A DNA stretch of 58,030 nucleotides from Oscillospiraceae bacterium (GTDB taxonomy: Bacteria > Bacillota > Clostridia > Oscillospirales > Oscillospiraceae): contig JAFWFZ010000037.1 in NCBI GenBank assembly GCA_017515345.1, forward strand, positions 1-58,030, in the 5' to 3' direction. Position 1 is the stretch's first letter; each line of letters begins with the position of its first letter. Made by a program: the position numbers and the translations under genes. The notes under the pieces were generated by a model, which was given only the letters and a program-made list of their open reading frames with translations, had not been told where the DNA came from and ran no database searches. Positions 43,151-51,997 of the stretch are shown here, piece by piece.

Positions 43151-44418
43151 TCGTCCTTCAGCTCCGCGAAGCGCGCCTGCATGGTGGGGCTGCCCCTGGT
43201 GAGCTTCTTGATGGACAGGTCCTGGGCCTTGTCGTTGGCCAGCCGGAGCTGCCGCTGGGAGCCCAGCAGCGCGTCCCGCACCTTGTTCAGGTGGTCGATG
43301 GTTTTGTCGATCTCCTCAATGGCCTTGTCGAACTTTTCGCTGGCCAGACGGTAGTTGTTGCTGAAGGCGTCCTGAAACGTCTTCAGGTTGTCCTCAAAGT
43401 GGGTGATGTCCCGCTCCTGGTTTTTCACGGCTGCCAGCTCCTGCTTGTAGGAGAGAGCGTTCTGCGCCGCGTTTCGCAGGATGGTGATGAGGGGGATGAA
43501 GAACTGGGGACGGATCACGTACATCTTCTCGTACCGGTAGGAAACGTCCACGATGCCGGTGTTGTAGAGCTCGCTGTCCGGCTCCAGCAGGGAGACGAGC
43601 ACCGCGTATTCGCAGCCCTTCTCCCGCCGGTCCTTGTCCAGCTTTTTGAAAAAGTCCTCGTTCTTGTGCTTGGTGGCCGTTTCGTCCAGCTCGTTCTTCA
43701 TCTCGAACATGACGGAGATGAGCTCGGTGCCGTCCGGCCCGTTCTCCCTGTAGATATAGTCGCCCTTGCTGCCGAGGCGGTCGTCGTTGTCCTTCTCGAA
43801 GTAGGCGTCCCGGAAGGCGGTGGCCCGGAGCCGGTTGAATTCGATCTCGCAGTGCTGCTCCAGCGTCTCGCCCACCATTTTGGTGGACAGGCGGGCCTTC
43901 AGATCCCGGTAGTAGGCGATGGCCTCGTCCTTCTGGCGGAGCTCGGCGGCGTGGGCCTCCCGCATGGCCTTTTCGCCGAGCTCCTGCTCGGCCTTTGCCA
44001 GCTCCAGGGCGCTGTGGAGCCGGAGGATCTCCGCTTCCTTTTCCTGCACGGCCTCCTTCACGGCGCTGCCGGCTTTGCTCTCCTCCAGCTCGATCCGGGC
44101 GTTCAGACGGGCGATCTCCGTCTCCTTGTCCGCCAGGGACTGCCTGGAGGATGACTCGATCTCCGCAAGCTGCGTCCTGCACTTTTCCGCGGTTTTGAGA
44201 AGCTCCTGCTTCAGCTCCGCCAGCTCCCGGTCCTTCTCCGCGGCCTTCTCCGTGACGGCGAGCCGCACGGCGGATTCCTTGGCCGCTGTGAGCTCCGCCT
44301 CCCGCCGGTCGAGCTCCCGCGTGAATTCCTTATCCCGCACCTGCTGCACGATGGCGGCATACCCCGCTTCGTCCACCTGGAACGTCTTGCCGCAGCTCGG
44401 GCACCTGATCTCCTGCAT
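43147..44418 (-). CDS. DUF2130 domain protein with coiled coil and zinc-finger-like N-terminus
   Basis: 423 aa from the ATG at 44418; the longer upstream frame has no ribosome site. The N-terminus is a short [17 protein letters not shown] motif, followed by a long charged coiled coil (about 25-170, rich in Ala/Glu/Lys). A conserved domain (about 170-330) then carries [43 protein letters not shown] and [21 protein letters not shown]. The acidic/Lys pattern (SKGDY...FEMKNE...EYAVLVS) resembles PD-(D/E)xK nucleases, which I infer but cannot prove. Another helical segment ends the protein. Physiological role unknown; co-translated with thpR. Confidence 0.88.
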   Translation of the reverse strand: MQEIRCPSCGKTFQVDEAGYAAIVQQVRDKEFTRELDRREAELTAAKESAVRLAVTEKAAEKDRELAELKQELLKTAEKCRTQLAEIESSSRQSLADKETEIARLNARIELEESKAGSAVKEAVQEKEAEILRLHSALELAKAEQELGEKAMREAHAAELRQKDEAIAYYRDLKARLSTKMVGETLEQHCEIEFNRLRATAFRDAYFEKDNDDRLGSKGDYIYRENGPDGTELISVMFEMKNELDETATKHKNEDFFKKLDKDRREKGCEYAVLVSLLEPDSELYNTGIVDVSYRYEKMYVIRPQFFIPLITILRNAAQNALSYKQELAAVKNQERDITHFEDNLKTFQDAFSNNYRLASEKFDKAIEEIDKTIDHLNKVRDALLGSQRQLRLANDKAQDLSIKKLTRGSPTMQARFAELKDE

Positions 44419-44512
44419 CTGAAAGCCCCCTTTTCGCTGTTTTCCCCATGGTAACACAGGAACCGAAAAGCCGCAAGAGCGCGTGCATAGCCATCGGTCC
44501 CTCCGCGAAAAG

Positions 44513-44546
44513 AAAACGCCGCCGCGGATGATCGTCCGCGGCGGCG
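44513..44546 (-). terminator. Terminator after the second flavoprotein gene
   Basis: Stem CGCCGCCGCGGA (RNA 44546-44535) and TCCGCGGCGGCG (44528-44517), then TTTTCTTTTC. Confidence 0.88.
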
Positions 44547-44638
44547 CGGTCTTAAAGCGGGAATTCAGCCTTCCGTGTACAGGCACCCTGCAGGGACGTA
44601 TGCGGTCGGCAGAGCGGCTTCCGGATGAGACCGGGGGA

Positions 44639-46189
44639 TCATTCCGGCCTTGACAGAACGTCGCCCAGCTGCATGGCGTAGGCCAGCGCGCGGCCGTAGC
44701 TGTTGCCGTTGAGCAGCAGGGGGTAGTCCACGGCGTACATGCCGCCGGCGGTGTTGCCGGTGGCGTAGAGCCCGGGGATGACGCCGCAGTCCGGCCCGAG
44801 GACCTGCAGATCGGTGTTGATCTGGGCGCCGCCGAACACGTCCAGCAGCTGGGGACCCCACTTCAGGGCGTAGAAGGGACCTTTCTCGATGCTGGTGAGG
44901 AGCCTGGTCCGCTTGCCGAAGTCCACGTCGTCCCCGGCTGCAACGATCTCGTTGTACCGCTTCACGGTCGCCGCCAGATTCTCCGCGGGGACCTCGATCT
45001 TCTCCGCCAGCTCCTCCAGCGTGTCCGCCACGAAGGCATTGCCCTGCTCGAAGTAGCGGTTCATGGATTTTATCATCCGCTCCCGGTCGAAGGAGCCGCC
45101 CACGATGCCCAGGGGCATCATGCCCTGGCCGCCCAGCTCGGAATACCGGTCCGCCATCTCGTCCAGATACTTGCTGTCGAAGATGCTGAAGGCGAAGTCT
45201 CCGCCGGGCTGCATGAGGACGCGGACGGATTTCGCCTGCATCCAGGTATCCTCGTTCATGAACCGCCTGCCCAGCCGGTTCACGTGGAGGAAGAAGCCCT
45301 GGAAGCCGCAACCGCCGAGCGCGTGGATGGTGGGCGCCCACTCCGCGTTATCCAGGGCGGCCCCGGCCCAGTAGAGCATCTTCTGCCCGTCGCCGGTGTT
45401 GCCGGGGCGGGGGAACTTGGAGGGAGCCCGCAGCCCGATGGGGCAGAAGGCCTCCATCATCTCCTGATCCTCGGAGGCGTCGCCCGTGGCGACCACCACG
45501 GCGCGGGAGCCCTCGTACCGGCGGAACTTGCCGTCCGCGCACCTGGCGACGCAGCCCGTTACCCGGCCCGCGTCGTTCTTCTCCAGATACAGAGCCGTGG
45601 TGCCGCGGAGAAGAGTGCCGCCCTTGTCCAGAAGCTCGGCCTGGAAGATCTCGCAGGCCAGCATCCCGCCGCCGAAGCTCTTGTATTTGGTGCTGCCCTT
45701 CTTCTGGAAGATGTGGTGGGTGCCGGGATACTCGGAGAACATCGGCCCCTGATAAGCCTGATAGACGCTGACGTCCAGACAGTCTCCCGCCAGGTCCAGC
45801 ATCCAGTGGAAGCCCTCGGCGCTCCGGTTCAGGAAGAGCCACAGCAGGTCCTCCTGCACCCGGCTGCCGCTCATCTTCAGCCAGTCTGCCGCCAGCCGCT
45901 TCTTGTCTATGACGATGCCCTGTTCGGCCATGACGCGGCTGTTCACCGCAGCGATCTGGCCGGCGAGGGCCCTCAGCTTCTCGTTCTTGTCCAGACAGAC
46001 GACCTTCAGCCCCATGTCCACGCAGCGGGCGCCGGCCGCAAGGCCGCTGATGCCGCCCCCGAGGATCAGGACCTCGGTCTTCACGGTTTCGGCGATGTCG
46101 CTCTCCGGGATCTTCGCGGGAGGCGTTTCCCAGCTGTACCCCTTCCTGGGGGAGAGGTAGGAGTAGAATTTCAGTTCAAGATTTGGCAA
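44639..46189 (-). CDS. FAD-dependent fumarate-reductase-like flavoprotein, second copy
   Basis: 516 aa from a TTG at 46189 (AAAGGAG 8 nt upstream). The frame upstream lacks a site and runs through the promoter, so the longer start is rejected. The FAD motif [11 protein letters not shown] is at about 44-54; GRRFMNED and [19 protein letters not shown] are late. It shares with the flavoprotein at 1-1473 the pre-FAD segment ([18 protein letters not shown] versus TWAAEPADIPAEQIVSTV) and an NEDxW segment ([10 protein letters not shown]). The catalytic Arg expected in TTRD of canonical fumarate reductases is not there, so the substrate is probably another enoate or quinone-like compound. It is cytosolic, with no signal peptide or partner gene beside it. 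It has its own promoter and terminator, so it is a single-gene unit. Confidence 0.88.
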   Translation of the reverse strand: MPNLELKFYSYLSPRKGYSWETPPAKIPESDIAETVKTEVLILGGGISGLAAGARCVDMGLKVVCLDKNEKLRALAGQIAAVNSRVMAEQGIVIDKKRLAADWLKMSGSRVQEDLLWLFLNRSAEGFHWMLDLAGDCLDVSVYQAYQGPMFSEYPGTHHIFQKKGSTKYKSFGGGMLACEIFQAELLDKGGTLLRGTTALYLEKNDAGRVTGCVARCADGKFRRYEGSRAVVVATGDASEDQEMMEAFCPIGLRAPSKFPRPGNTGDGQKMLYWAGAALDNAEWAPTIHALGGCGFQGFFLHVNRLGRRFMNEDTWMQAKSVRVLMQPGGDFAFSIFDSKYLDEMADRYSELGGQGMMPLGIVGGSFDRERMIKSMNRYFEQGNAFVADTLEELAEKIEVPAENLAATVKRYNEIVAAGDDVDFGKRTRLLTSIEKGPFYALKWGPQLLDVFGGAQINTDLQVLGPDCGVIPGLYATGNTAGGMYAVDYPLLLNGNSYGRALAYAMQLGDVLSRPE

Positions 46190-46254
46190 TGGTGTAGCTC
46201 CTTTCGTTTTTGCACTTGGACCATATGGACGTACGCCTTTGTTCTTTCTATAAA

Positions 46255-46283
46255 ACAATACATCATATTTCCCGATTTGCCAA
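46255..46283 (-). promoter_or_regulatory. sigma-A promoter of the second flavoprotein gene
   Basis: Minus strand TTGGCA (46278-46283), 17-nt spacer, TATTGT (46255-46260). A CCATATGG palindrome lies in the 5' leader. Confidence 0.7.
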
Positions 46284-46355
46284 GCATAATCGAAAAGCGG
46301 AAAGAGATCGACGGCGATACGGCCGGAGCGGGATCGCGGGACCTGTAAAAGAAAA

Positions 46356-46391
46356 AGCGCTCCCGCGGGACGATCGTCCCGCGGGAGCGCT
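46356..46391. terminator. 36-bp perfect palindrome, terminator on the minus strand
   Basis: AGCGCTCCCGCGGGACGA is followed immediately by its exact reverse complement. On the minus strand it exits into TTTTTCTTTT, giving a strong terminator for the NUDIX transcript about 140 bp after its stop; the plus strand exit lacks a T-run. 46392-46531 contains GC-rich inverted segments but no gene. Confidence 0.8.
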
Positions 46392-46531
46392 CTGACCGGC
46401 GGATCACGCCAAAAATGACGCCGGTGCGCCCACGCGTCACGCGGGCACGTTTTGCGCCGCCCCGGGCGCATTCGGTCATCCCCGGGGCGCGTCTCCGCAA
46501 AGTGGCGCGCACCCCGGCAAATTGGAATTTG

Positions 46532-46969
46532 TCACCCCTTAATCAGGCGACAATTCAATTCATATAATGCGGTTTTATTGGAATCCCATGTCAGCCTCGA
46601 TAGTGCATCATCGTAGGTCATCCACTCCAATCCAATATGCTCACTTGAAAGCACCATCTCCGAATTACATTCAAAACCGAATGTGTATTCTGGAATAACT
46701 ATTGTATCAGGAGACCACAGATCTCTGTGCTTTTTTGGAATGACATTGGCGGGAATGTAGGCCATAGAAGTTAGTGGCAAGATATTAACCGCTTTGACAG
46801 ATGTCTCTTCGTAGATCTCTCTTGCTGCAGCTTCTATCGGTTTTTCGTCATCTTCGCCACCACCAGCCACAAACTGGTACTGGTCGATGTCTGAACGGTG
46901 TAGAACACAATATTGCAAATGCGGTTTTAACCTATATGGAATTGCTAATATCTGAAATGGTGCTCTCAT
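46532..46969 (-). CDS. NUDIX hydrolase, AT-richer than neighbours
   Basis: 145 aa from the ATG at 46969 (AAGGAA 6 nt upstream). The NUDIX box is complete: GGGEDDEKPIEAAAREIYEE at about 36-55, fitting GX5EX7REUXEE, which binds Mg2+ and hydrolyses a nucleoside diphosphate linked to another group; substrate unknown. Codon choice is visibly more AT-rich than the surrounding genes (for example AAT, TTA, ATA are frequent), and the gene lies directly downstream of tRNA-Pro. Both point to acquisition by transfer. No integrase or other mobile gene is present. Confidence 0.9.
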   Translation of the reverse strand: MRAPFQILAIPYRLKPHLQYCVLHRSDIDQYQFVAGGGEDDEKPIEAAAREIYEETSVKAVNILPLTSMAYIPANVIPKKHRDLWSPDTIVIPEYTFGFECNSEMVLSSEHIGLEWMTYDDALSRLTWDSNKTALYELNCRLIKG

Positions 46970-47005
46970 AGTAATTTCCTTCACAAACTCCGAGTTGTCG
47001 GGATC

Positions 47006-47011
47006 ATTATA
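47006..47011 (-). promoter_or_regulatory. Possible -10 element of the NUDIX gene
   Basis: A perfect TATAAT lies 37 bp before the NUDIX start; the -35 region (TTCCCA at 17 nt) is poor. Confidence 0.4.
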
Positions 47012-47042
47012 ACAGGCGGCGCGCGATATGGGAAGATGCAAA

Positions 47043-47073
47043 GGGACCCTGATCGTATCTTGATCAGAGTCCC
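47043..47073 (-). terminator. Hairpin after tRNA-Pro
   Basis: GGGACTCTGATC (RNA 47073-47062) pairs with GATCAGGGTCCC (47054-47043) with one mismatch, followed by TTTGC. It begins 4 nt after the tRNA 3' end; a weak-T terminator. Confidence 0.65.
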
Positions 47074-47077
47074 TATA

Positions 47078-47151
47078 TGGTCCGAGTGGCGCGACTCGAA
47101 CGCGCGGCCTCCTGCTCCCAAAGCAGGCGCCCTACCAACTGGGCTACACCC
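47078..47151 (-). tRNA. tRNA-Pro (anticodon UGG), CCA encoded
   Basis: A 74-nt cloverleaf: acceptor CCGGGTG pairs with CACTCGG (one G-U), D arm GCCCAGTTGGTAGGGC, anticodon arm with loop TTTGGGA (anticodon UGG), T arm with GTTCGAGTC, discriminator A and genomic CCA. Confidence 0.96.
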
Positions 47152-47187
47152 GGGTATATGCCGTCCCGCGGGCGCGGGACGGCTACT

Positions 47188-47216
47188 ATTGTGACTTCTC
47201 CGGTGCGATTTGTCAA
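47188..47216 (-). promoter_or_regulatory. Promoter of tRNA-Pro
   Basis: Minus strand TTGACA (47211-47216), 17-nt spacer, CACAAT (47188-47193), just beyond the typA stop. A perfect GCCGTCCCGCG inverted repeat lies between it and the tRNA (about 47160-47183) and may be the typA end hairpin or a precursor stem. Confidence 0.7.
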
Positions 47217-47223
47217 GTGGCCG

Positions 47224-49050
47224 TCAGGCCTGATTTTTTGCGCTGCCCTTGAGGGCCTTCATCCGCAGGGCGTGGTCCAGGATGCGCTTGCGCATGCGCA
47301 GGCTGGAGGGGGTGACCTCCAGCAGCTCGTCGTCGGCCAGGAACTCCAGGCACTGCTCCAGACTCATCTGCTTCGGCGGCGTCAGCCTCAGGGCGTCGTC
47401 GCTGCCGGCGGCGCGCATATTGGTGAGCTGCTTCTTGCGGCACACGTTAACGGTGATGTCCTCCGACTTGGGGGAGACGCCCACCACCATGCCGCCGTAG
47501 ACCTGCACGCCCGGCCCGATGAAGAGCTGGCCCCGGTCCTGGGCGGCAAACAGCCCGTAGGCCACGGATTCGCCCGTTTCAAAGGCGATGAGGGAGCCGG
47601 TGCTCCGGCGGGAGACCTCCCCCTTGAAGGGCTCGTACCGCTCGAAAACGCTGCTCATGATGCCCTCGCCCCTGGTGTCGGTCAGGAATTCGTTCCGGTA
47701 GCCGAACAGGCCCCGGGACGGCACCAGGAACTGGAGCTTCATGCGGCTGCCCACGGGCGTCATCTCCAGGAATTCGCCCTTGCGGGCGCCCAGCTTCTCG
47801 ATGACGGCGCCCACGCAGTTCTCCGGCACGTCGGCCACGATGCGCTCGATGGGCTCGCACTTTTTGCCGTCGATCTCCTTATACAGCACCCGGGGAGGGG
47901 AGACCTGGAACTCGTAGCCCTCCCGGCGCATGGTCTCGATGAGGATGGACAGATGCATCTCGCCCCGGCCGGCCACGTTGAAGCTGTCGGTGGATTCCAG
48001 CTCCGTGACCCGGAGGGACACGTCCTTCAGCGTCTCCCGCTGGAGCCTGTCCCGCAGGTTGCGGCTGGTGACGAACTTGCCCTCCTTCCCGGCGAAGGGG
48101 CTGTCATTCACGGAGAAGGTCATCTCCATGGTGGGGGCGGAGATCTTCACGAAGGGCAGCGGCTCCACGGCGTTCACGTCGCAGATGGTATCGCCGATGG
48201 TGATGTCGCCGATGCCGGAAAGGGCGATGATGCTGCCGGCTGTGGCCTCGGTCACCGGGGCGCGCTGGAGCCCCTCGAATTCGTAGATGCTCACGGCCTT
48301 GGCCTTTTCCACATCCCGGCCCCCGTGGTAGTTGCACACGGCGATCTCCTGATTCTGGCGGATCACGCCGCGCTCGATGCGGCCGATGGCGATGCGGCCA
48401 ACATAGTCGTTGTAGTCGATGGAGGAGACCAGCATCTGCAGGGGCGCCGTCTCGTCCATGTCCGGCTCGGGGATGTAGTCCACGATGGTGTCGAACAGGG
48501 GGCGAAGGTCGGTGCCCTCGATCTCCGGGGAGTAGGACGCGGTGCCCTGCCTTGCGGAGCAGAACAGCATGGGCGAGTCGAGCTGCTCGTCGGTGGCGTC
48601 CAGATCCAGCAGCAGCTCCAGCACCTCGTCAACGACCTCGTGGATGCGGGAGTCGGGCCGGTCGATCTTATTGACGACCACGATGACCCGGTGGCCCAGC
48701 TCCAGGGCGCGGGACAGGACGAACCGGGTCTGGGGCATGGGCCCCTCTGCGGCGTCCACCAGCAGGATGACACCGTTTACCATCTTGAGGATGCGCTCCA
48801 CCTCGCCGCCGAAATCGGCGTGGCCCGGGGTGTCCACGATGTTGATCTTCACATCCCCGTAGCGGATGGAGGTATTCTTGGCAAGGATGGTGATGCCGCG
48901 CTCCCGCTCCAGGTCGCCGGAGTCCATGACCCGGTCCATGACCGCCTGGTTGTCCCGGAACACGCCGGACTGCTTGAGCATCTCGTCCACCAGGGTGGTC
49001 TTGCCGTGGTCGACGTGCGCGATGATCGCCACATTGCGGAGCTTTGTCAT
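47224..49050 (-). CDS. typA: Translational GTPase TypA/BipA
   Basis: 608 aa, normal length. It is a ribosome-binding GTPase linked to 50S assembly and stress adaptation. G motifs are all visible: AHVDHGKTT (11-19), RGITI (52-56), DTPGHADF (about 74-81), and NKID (about 128-131), followed by the EF-G-like domains II, III and V and the BipA-specific C-terminal domain (GPGVQVYGGMVVG; TNMRAAGSDDALRL). It lies alone between its promoter and the tRNA-Pro promoter. Confidence 0.98.
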   Translation of the reverse strand: MTKLRNVAIIAHVDHGKTTLVDEMLKQSGVFRDNQAVMDRVMDSGDLERERGITILAKNTSIRYGDVKINIVDTPGHADFGGEVERILKMVNGVILLVDAAEGPMPQTRFVLSRALELGHRVIVVVNKIDRPDSRIHEVVDEVLELLLDLDATDEQLDSPMLFCSARQGTASYSPEIEGTDLRPLFDTIVDYIPEPDMDETAPLQMLVSSIDYNDYVGRIAIGRIERGVIRQNQEIAVCNYHGGRDVEKAKAVSIYEFEGLQRAPVTEATAGSIIALSGIGDITIGDTICDVNAVEPLPFVKISAPTMEMTFSVNDSPFAGKEGKFVTSRNLRDRLQRETLKDVSLRVTELESTDSFNVAGRGEMHLSILIETMRREGYEFQVSPPRVLYKEIDGKKCEPIERIVADVPENCVGAVIEKLGARKGEFLEMTPVGSRMKLQFLVPSRGLFGYRNEFLTDTRGEGIMSSVFERYEPFKGEVSRRSTGSLIAFETGESVAYGLFAAQDRGQLFIGPGVQVYGGMVVGVSPKSEDITVNVCRKKQLTNMRAAGSDDALRLTPPKQMSLEQCLEFLADDELLEVTPSSLRMRKRILDHALRMKALKGSAKNQA

Positions 49051-49093
49051 AGAAATGCACTTCCTTTATGCGCAGCATGAATGAATCCAAAAC

Positions 49094-49122
49094 ATTATAC
49101 ACGTCCCCGCCGCAGAAAACAA
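49094..49122 (-). promoter_or_regulatory. sigma-A promoter of typA
   Basis: Minus strand TTGTTT (49117-49122), 17-nt spacer, TATAAT (49094-49099). Confidence 0.7.
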
Positions 49123-49194
49123 GTGGTTTTTTGCGGGAGCGCGTTCTTCCTCTGCCTTTGGGTCTGGCGCTGTGATTGTGTCTGCGTCTGTGTC

Positions 49195-49310
49195 CGCGTC
49201 TGGGTTTACAGATACAGATGTGTTTGTTTTTGTGTTTATGTTTGCAGTTGTGTTTACGTTTGTGTTTATGTTTGTGTTTATGTTTGTGTTTGTGTTTGGA
49301 TACGAGTTGA
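49195..49310. repeat. Imperfect hexanucleotide repeat (GTTTGT/GTTTAT) between typA and asnS
   Basis: On the plus strand T and G dominate, with recurring TGTGTTTATGTTTGTGTTT and related units. No gene is supported on either strand: frames through it encode only His-Lys or Val-Cys runs. The typA-asnS spacer (49051-49497) otherwise holds only their two promoters. Confidence 0.85.
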
Positions 49311-49426
49311 TATCGGTCGATATCGGGTGATGACGCGTTGGGTCCCGGTGGGAAAAACGGCCTTAAAACAGGGGGAAACGGGCTCGGGCAGAAAAAAACT
49401 GCCGCCTCTGTTCCGGCCGATCCCTG

Positions 49427-49455
49427 TTGCGCTTCCGGCGCGCATCTGCTATACT
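49427..49455 (+). promoter_or_regulatory. sigma-A promoter of asnS
   Basis: TTGCGC (49427-49432), 17-nt spacer, TATACT (49450-49455). No T-box core was seen in the 40-nt leader. Confidence 0.7.
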
Positions 49456-49497
49456 GGGAGCGTTCCGCGAACGACATAAGAATAAGAGGAGAAAGCA

Positions 49498-50883
49498 ATG
49501 ATACGTGGGAATTATACGCTGATCAACGAGCTTTACGGGATAAAGGACGATCCCGCGTCCGACGGGAAGTCCGTGCGGGTGCGCGGCTGGGTGCGGACGA
49601 ACCGTTCAAACGGCCACATCGGCTTTATCGAGCTCAATGACGGCAGCCGCTTCACCGGCTGTCAGATCGTCTATGATATGGACGCGGCGCCGGAGCTGAA
49701 GGCGGCCGCCAAATACGTTACCGGCAGCGCCGTCGACGTGAAGGGCACCCTGGTGCTGACGCCCGGCTCCCGCCAGCCCTTTGAGGTGCGGGCGGAGGAG
49801 ATCGTTCTCGTGGGCGGGTGCGACAGCGACTTCCCCATGCAGAAAAAGCGCCACTCCCTGGAGTTCCTGCGGGAGGTGCCCCACCTGAGGCCCAGGACAA
49901 ACACGTTCTCCGCTATGTTCCGGGTGCGCTCCGCCCTGTGCGCCGCCATCCATGAATATCTGCAGCAGAACGGCTTCCTCTATATCCACACGCCCATCAT
50001 CACCGGCAACGACGCCGAGGGCGCGGGGGAGACGTTCACCGTCACCACCAGGGACGACGGGGACTGGGAGAACGACTTCTTCGGGCGGCACGCCTGCCTC
50101 ACCGTCTCCGGCCAGCTCCATGTGGAGCCCTTTGCCCTGGCCTGCGACAAGGTCTACACCTTCGGACCCACCTTCCGGGCGGAGAATTCCAACACCACCG
50201 TCCACGCCGCCGAGTTCTGGATGATCGAGCCGGAGATCGCCTTCTGCGACCTGGAGGACGATATGCAGATCATGGAGGGACTCATTAAGCACTGCATCCG
50301 CGCCGTGCTGGACCGCTGCCCCGACGAGATGAAGTTCTTCAACGACCTGATCGACAAGGAGCACACCCTGATCCAGCGGCTGGAAAAGGTGGCCTCCTCC
50401 GAGTTCACCGTGATGACCTACACCGACGCCATCGACAAGCTGCTGCAGAGCGGCCGGGAATTCAAGTTCCCGGTGGAGTGGGGCGTGGACCTGAAGACGG
50501 AGCATGAGCGTTATCTCTGCGAGGAGGTGGCCGGCGGGCCGCTGTTCCTCATCGACTATCCCAAAGATATCAAGGCGTTCTACATGCGCCTGAACGACGA
50601 CGGGAAGACCGTGGCCGCCTGCGACCTGCTGGTGCCCGGCGTGGGCGAGCTCATCGGCGGCTCCCAGCGGGAGGAGCGGTACGACGTGCTGCGCGAGCGC
50701 ATGGCGGAGCTGGGCGTCCCCGAGGAGCCCCTGAGCTGGTATACGAGCCTGCGGCGCTTCGGAAGCGTGCCCCACGCGGGATTCGGCGTGGGTCTGGAGC
50801 GGTTCATCCTCTACCTCACCTCCATCGGCAACATCCGGGATACCCTGCCCTACGCCCGCACGCCCAATAACCTGATGTTCTGA
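49498..50883 (+). CDS. asnS: Asparagine-tRNA ligase
   Basis: 461 aa, normal for AsnRS. The N-terminal OB-fold anticodon-binding domain (about 20-110: VRVRGWVRTNRSNGHIGFIELNDGS) precedes the class II core with motif 2 FGPTFRAENSNTTVHAAEFWMIEPE and motif 3 GFGVGLERFILYL. The Asn-type pocket (TRDDGDWENDFFG; HAAEFWM) separates it from AspRS. GGAGA precedes the ATG. A DUF896 gene follows 8 bp downstream. Confidence 0.97.
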   Translation: MIRGNYTLINELYGIKDDPASDGKSVRVRGWVRTNRSNGHIGFIELNDGSRFTGCQIVYDMDAAPELKAAAKYVTGSAVDVKGTLVLTPGSRQPFEVRAEEIVLVGGCDSDFPMQKKRHSLEFLREVPHLRPRTNTFSAMFRVRSALCAAIHEYLQQNGFLYIHTPIITGNDAEGAGETFTVTTRDDGDWENDFFGRHACLTVSGQLHVEPFALACDKVYTFGPTFRAENSNTTVHAAEFWMIEPEIAFCDLEDDMQIMEGLIKHCIRAVLDRCPDEMKFFNDLIDKEHTLIQRLEKVASSEFTVMTYTDAIDKLLQSGREFKFPVEWGVDLKTEHERYLCEEVAGGPLFLIDYPKDIKAFYMRLNDDGKTVAACDLLVPGVGELIGGSQREERYDVLRERMAELGVPEEPLSWYTSLRRFGSVPHAGFGVGLERFILYLTSIGNIRDTLPYARTPNNLMF

Positions 50884-50891
50884 GGGGCGGC

Positions 50892-51095
50892 ATGGAAAAG
50901 CGCAAGATCGAACGGATCAACGAGCTGGCCCGGAAAAAGCGGGAGGAGGGACTGCTGCCCCACGAGCTGGAGGAGCAGGCCGCCCTCCGGCAGGAGTATG
51001 TCGCGGAGTTCCGGCAGAGCGTCGCCTCCGCGCTGGAGAACACCTATATCCAGCGCCCGGACGGTACGAAAGAGCGGATCAAAAAGAAGAAATAA
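50892..51095 (+). CDS. DUF896 small protein
   Basis: 67 aa, ATG at 50892 after GAGGGGCGG. It carries the family pattern KIERINELARKKREEGLLPHELEEQAALRQEYVAEFRQ, two helices, then a basic tail (GTKERIKKKK). The family (Bacillus YnzC/YneB-linked) is widespread in Firmicutes; its molecular role is unclear. It is co-transcribed with asnS. Confidence 0.92.
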   Translation: MEKRKIERINELARKKREEGLLPHELEEQAALRQEYVAEFRQSVASALENTYIQRPDGTKERIKKKK

Positions 51096-51100
51096 CGGAA

Positions 51101-51131
51101 AGCGGCTCCGGGGGACCGTCCCGGAGCCGCT
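51101..51131. terminator. Terminator between the DUF896 gene and the nitroreductase gene
   Basis: A perfect 12-bp stem AGCGGCTCCGGG (51101-51112) with CCCGGAGCCGCT (51120-51131), followed by GTTTTG on the plus strand; the genes converge here. Confidence 0.85.
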
Positions 51132-51147
51132 GTTTTGTCGTCTGGGT

Positions 51148-51678
51148 TCAATAGATCTTCAATACCTCGTCCAGCTCCTTGCGGGGGCGGAGGACGGGCT
51201 CCTCGGCGCGGGTGCCGACGGCGATGACGGACATGATCTCCTCATTCTCGGGGATCTCCAGGATCTCGCGGATGGCGTCCGCATCCCGGATGCCCATGAT
51301 GAGGGTATCCAGTCCCGCATCGGCGGCGGCCAGGATGAGGTAAGCGTCCCGCAGACCCAGGTCATAGGCGCCCCAGCCGTTGCCGATCTCGTTGACGGGC
51401 TCCCCCTCGCCGCTGAAGCCCACCAGATCCTTCACGTAGGTGGTGACCAGCAGCGCGGCTTTCCTGGAGCTGTGCTGGTTGAACGGGGGCAGGGCGCGCT
51501 CCCGGAGCTCTGCCACCTTCTCATCGCTGAGCACCGCGTAGCAGCGGGAAGCCTGCTGGTTTTTCCAGGACGGGGCCATCTGTGCCTCCCGGATGATGTC
51601 CTGCACCTCCCACATGGTTGCGGGTCGCTCATACTTTCTGACGCTTCTGCGGGTCTGGATCAGTTTTTTGAAATTCAT
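51148..51678 (-). CDS. Nitroreductase-family oxidoreductase
   Basis: 176 aa, with AAGGAGG before the ATG. Family features: the N-terminal TRRSVRKYERPAT FMN-phosphate contact, MAPSWKNQQASRCYAVLS, and a central GWGAYDLGLRDAYLILAAADAGLDTLIMGI flavin-site/helix segment, ending with IAVGTRAEEPVLRPRKELDEVL. Members are FMN homodimers reducing nitro compounds, quinones or other electron acceptors with NAD(P)H. Substrate not determinable. Confidence 0.93.
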   Translation of the reverse strand: MNFKKLIQTRRSVRKYERPATMWEVQDIIREAQMAPSWKNQQASRCYAVLSDEKVAELRERALPPFNQHSSRKAALLVTTYVKDLVGFSGEGEPVNEIGNGWGAYDLGLRDAYLILAAADAGLDTLIMGIRDADAIREILEIPENEEIMSVIAVGTRAEEPVLRPRKELDEVLKIY

Positions 51679-51997
51679 GGAATGACCTCCTTCGCTCTGC
51701 AGCCGCTTACGGCTTTCCTCATTCTTCCTGCCTGAATCATAGCACAGGCCGGAACAAAAGAAAACGCTTTTTTGCGGCTCTTTTCAGAGTGGATTCAGCA
51801 TCCCGCGGGATCGGTTTTTGCCGTTCCGGACCTCCGCCGCCGGAGACGCGCCGTCATCCCGAAAACCGGAACGCGGCGCGTTTGTTTTCCCATACAAAGA
51901 CCCCGGAGGTCCGGGCGGGCAGCTCAGGGATCCGCCGGGTTGAGCCGCGTGCCCGGTCCTCCGGGGACGCCCGTTTGCCGTCGGGCTTTGCTCTGTT
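51679..51997. other. Non-coding spacer
   Basis: No gene is supported. It holds the nitroreductase leader (a TATGAT -10-like element on the minus strand near 51736-51741 with a poor -35) and GC-rich inverted segments such as CCGGAGG/CCTCCGG, but nothing distinct. Confidence 0.6.

Noticed and set aside
46356..46391. Perfect 36-bp palindrome as an operator or recombination site
   Set aside because: It exits into a T-run on the minus strand behind the NUDIX gene, so a terminator explains it better.
44639..46471. Longer N-terminus for the second flavoprotein
   Set aside because: It would include the sigma-A promoter and palindrome region. The TTG at 46189 has a good ribosome site.
47078..47220. 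Integrative element boundary at tRNA-Pro
   Set aside because: No integrase, no second copy of the tRNA end and no direct repeat was seen in the window; only the composition shift remains.
48668..49498. Minus-strand frame encoding His-Lys repeats across the hexamer array
   Set aside because: The HK run is only translation of the simple repeat, and the rest is an alternate frame of typA.
51768..51997. Small coding genes in the spacer before ohrR
   Set aside because: The available frames are Arg/Pro-rich, lack ribosome sites and have no recognisable domain.
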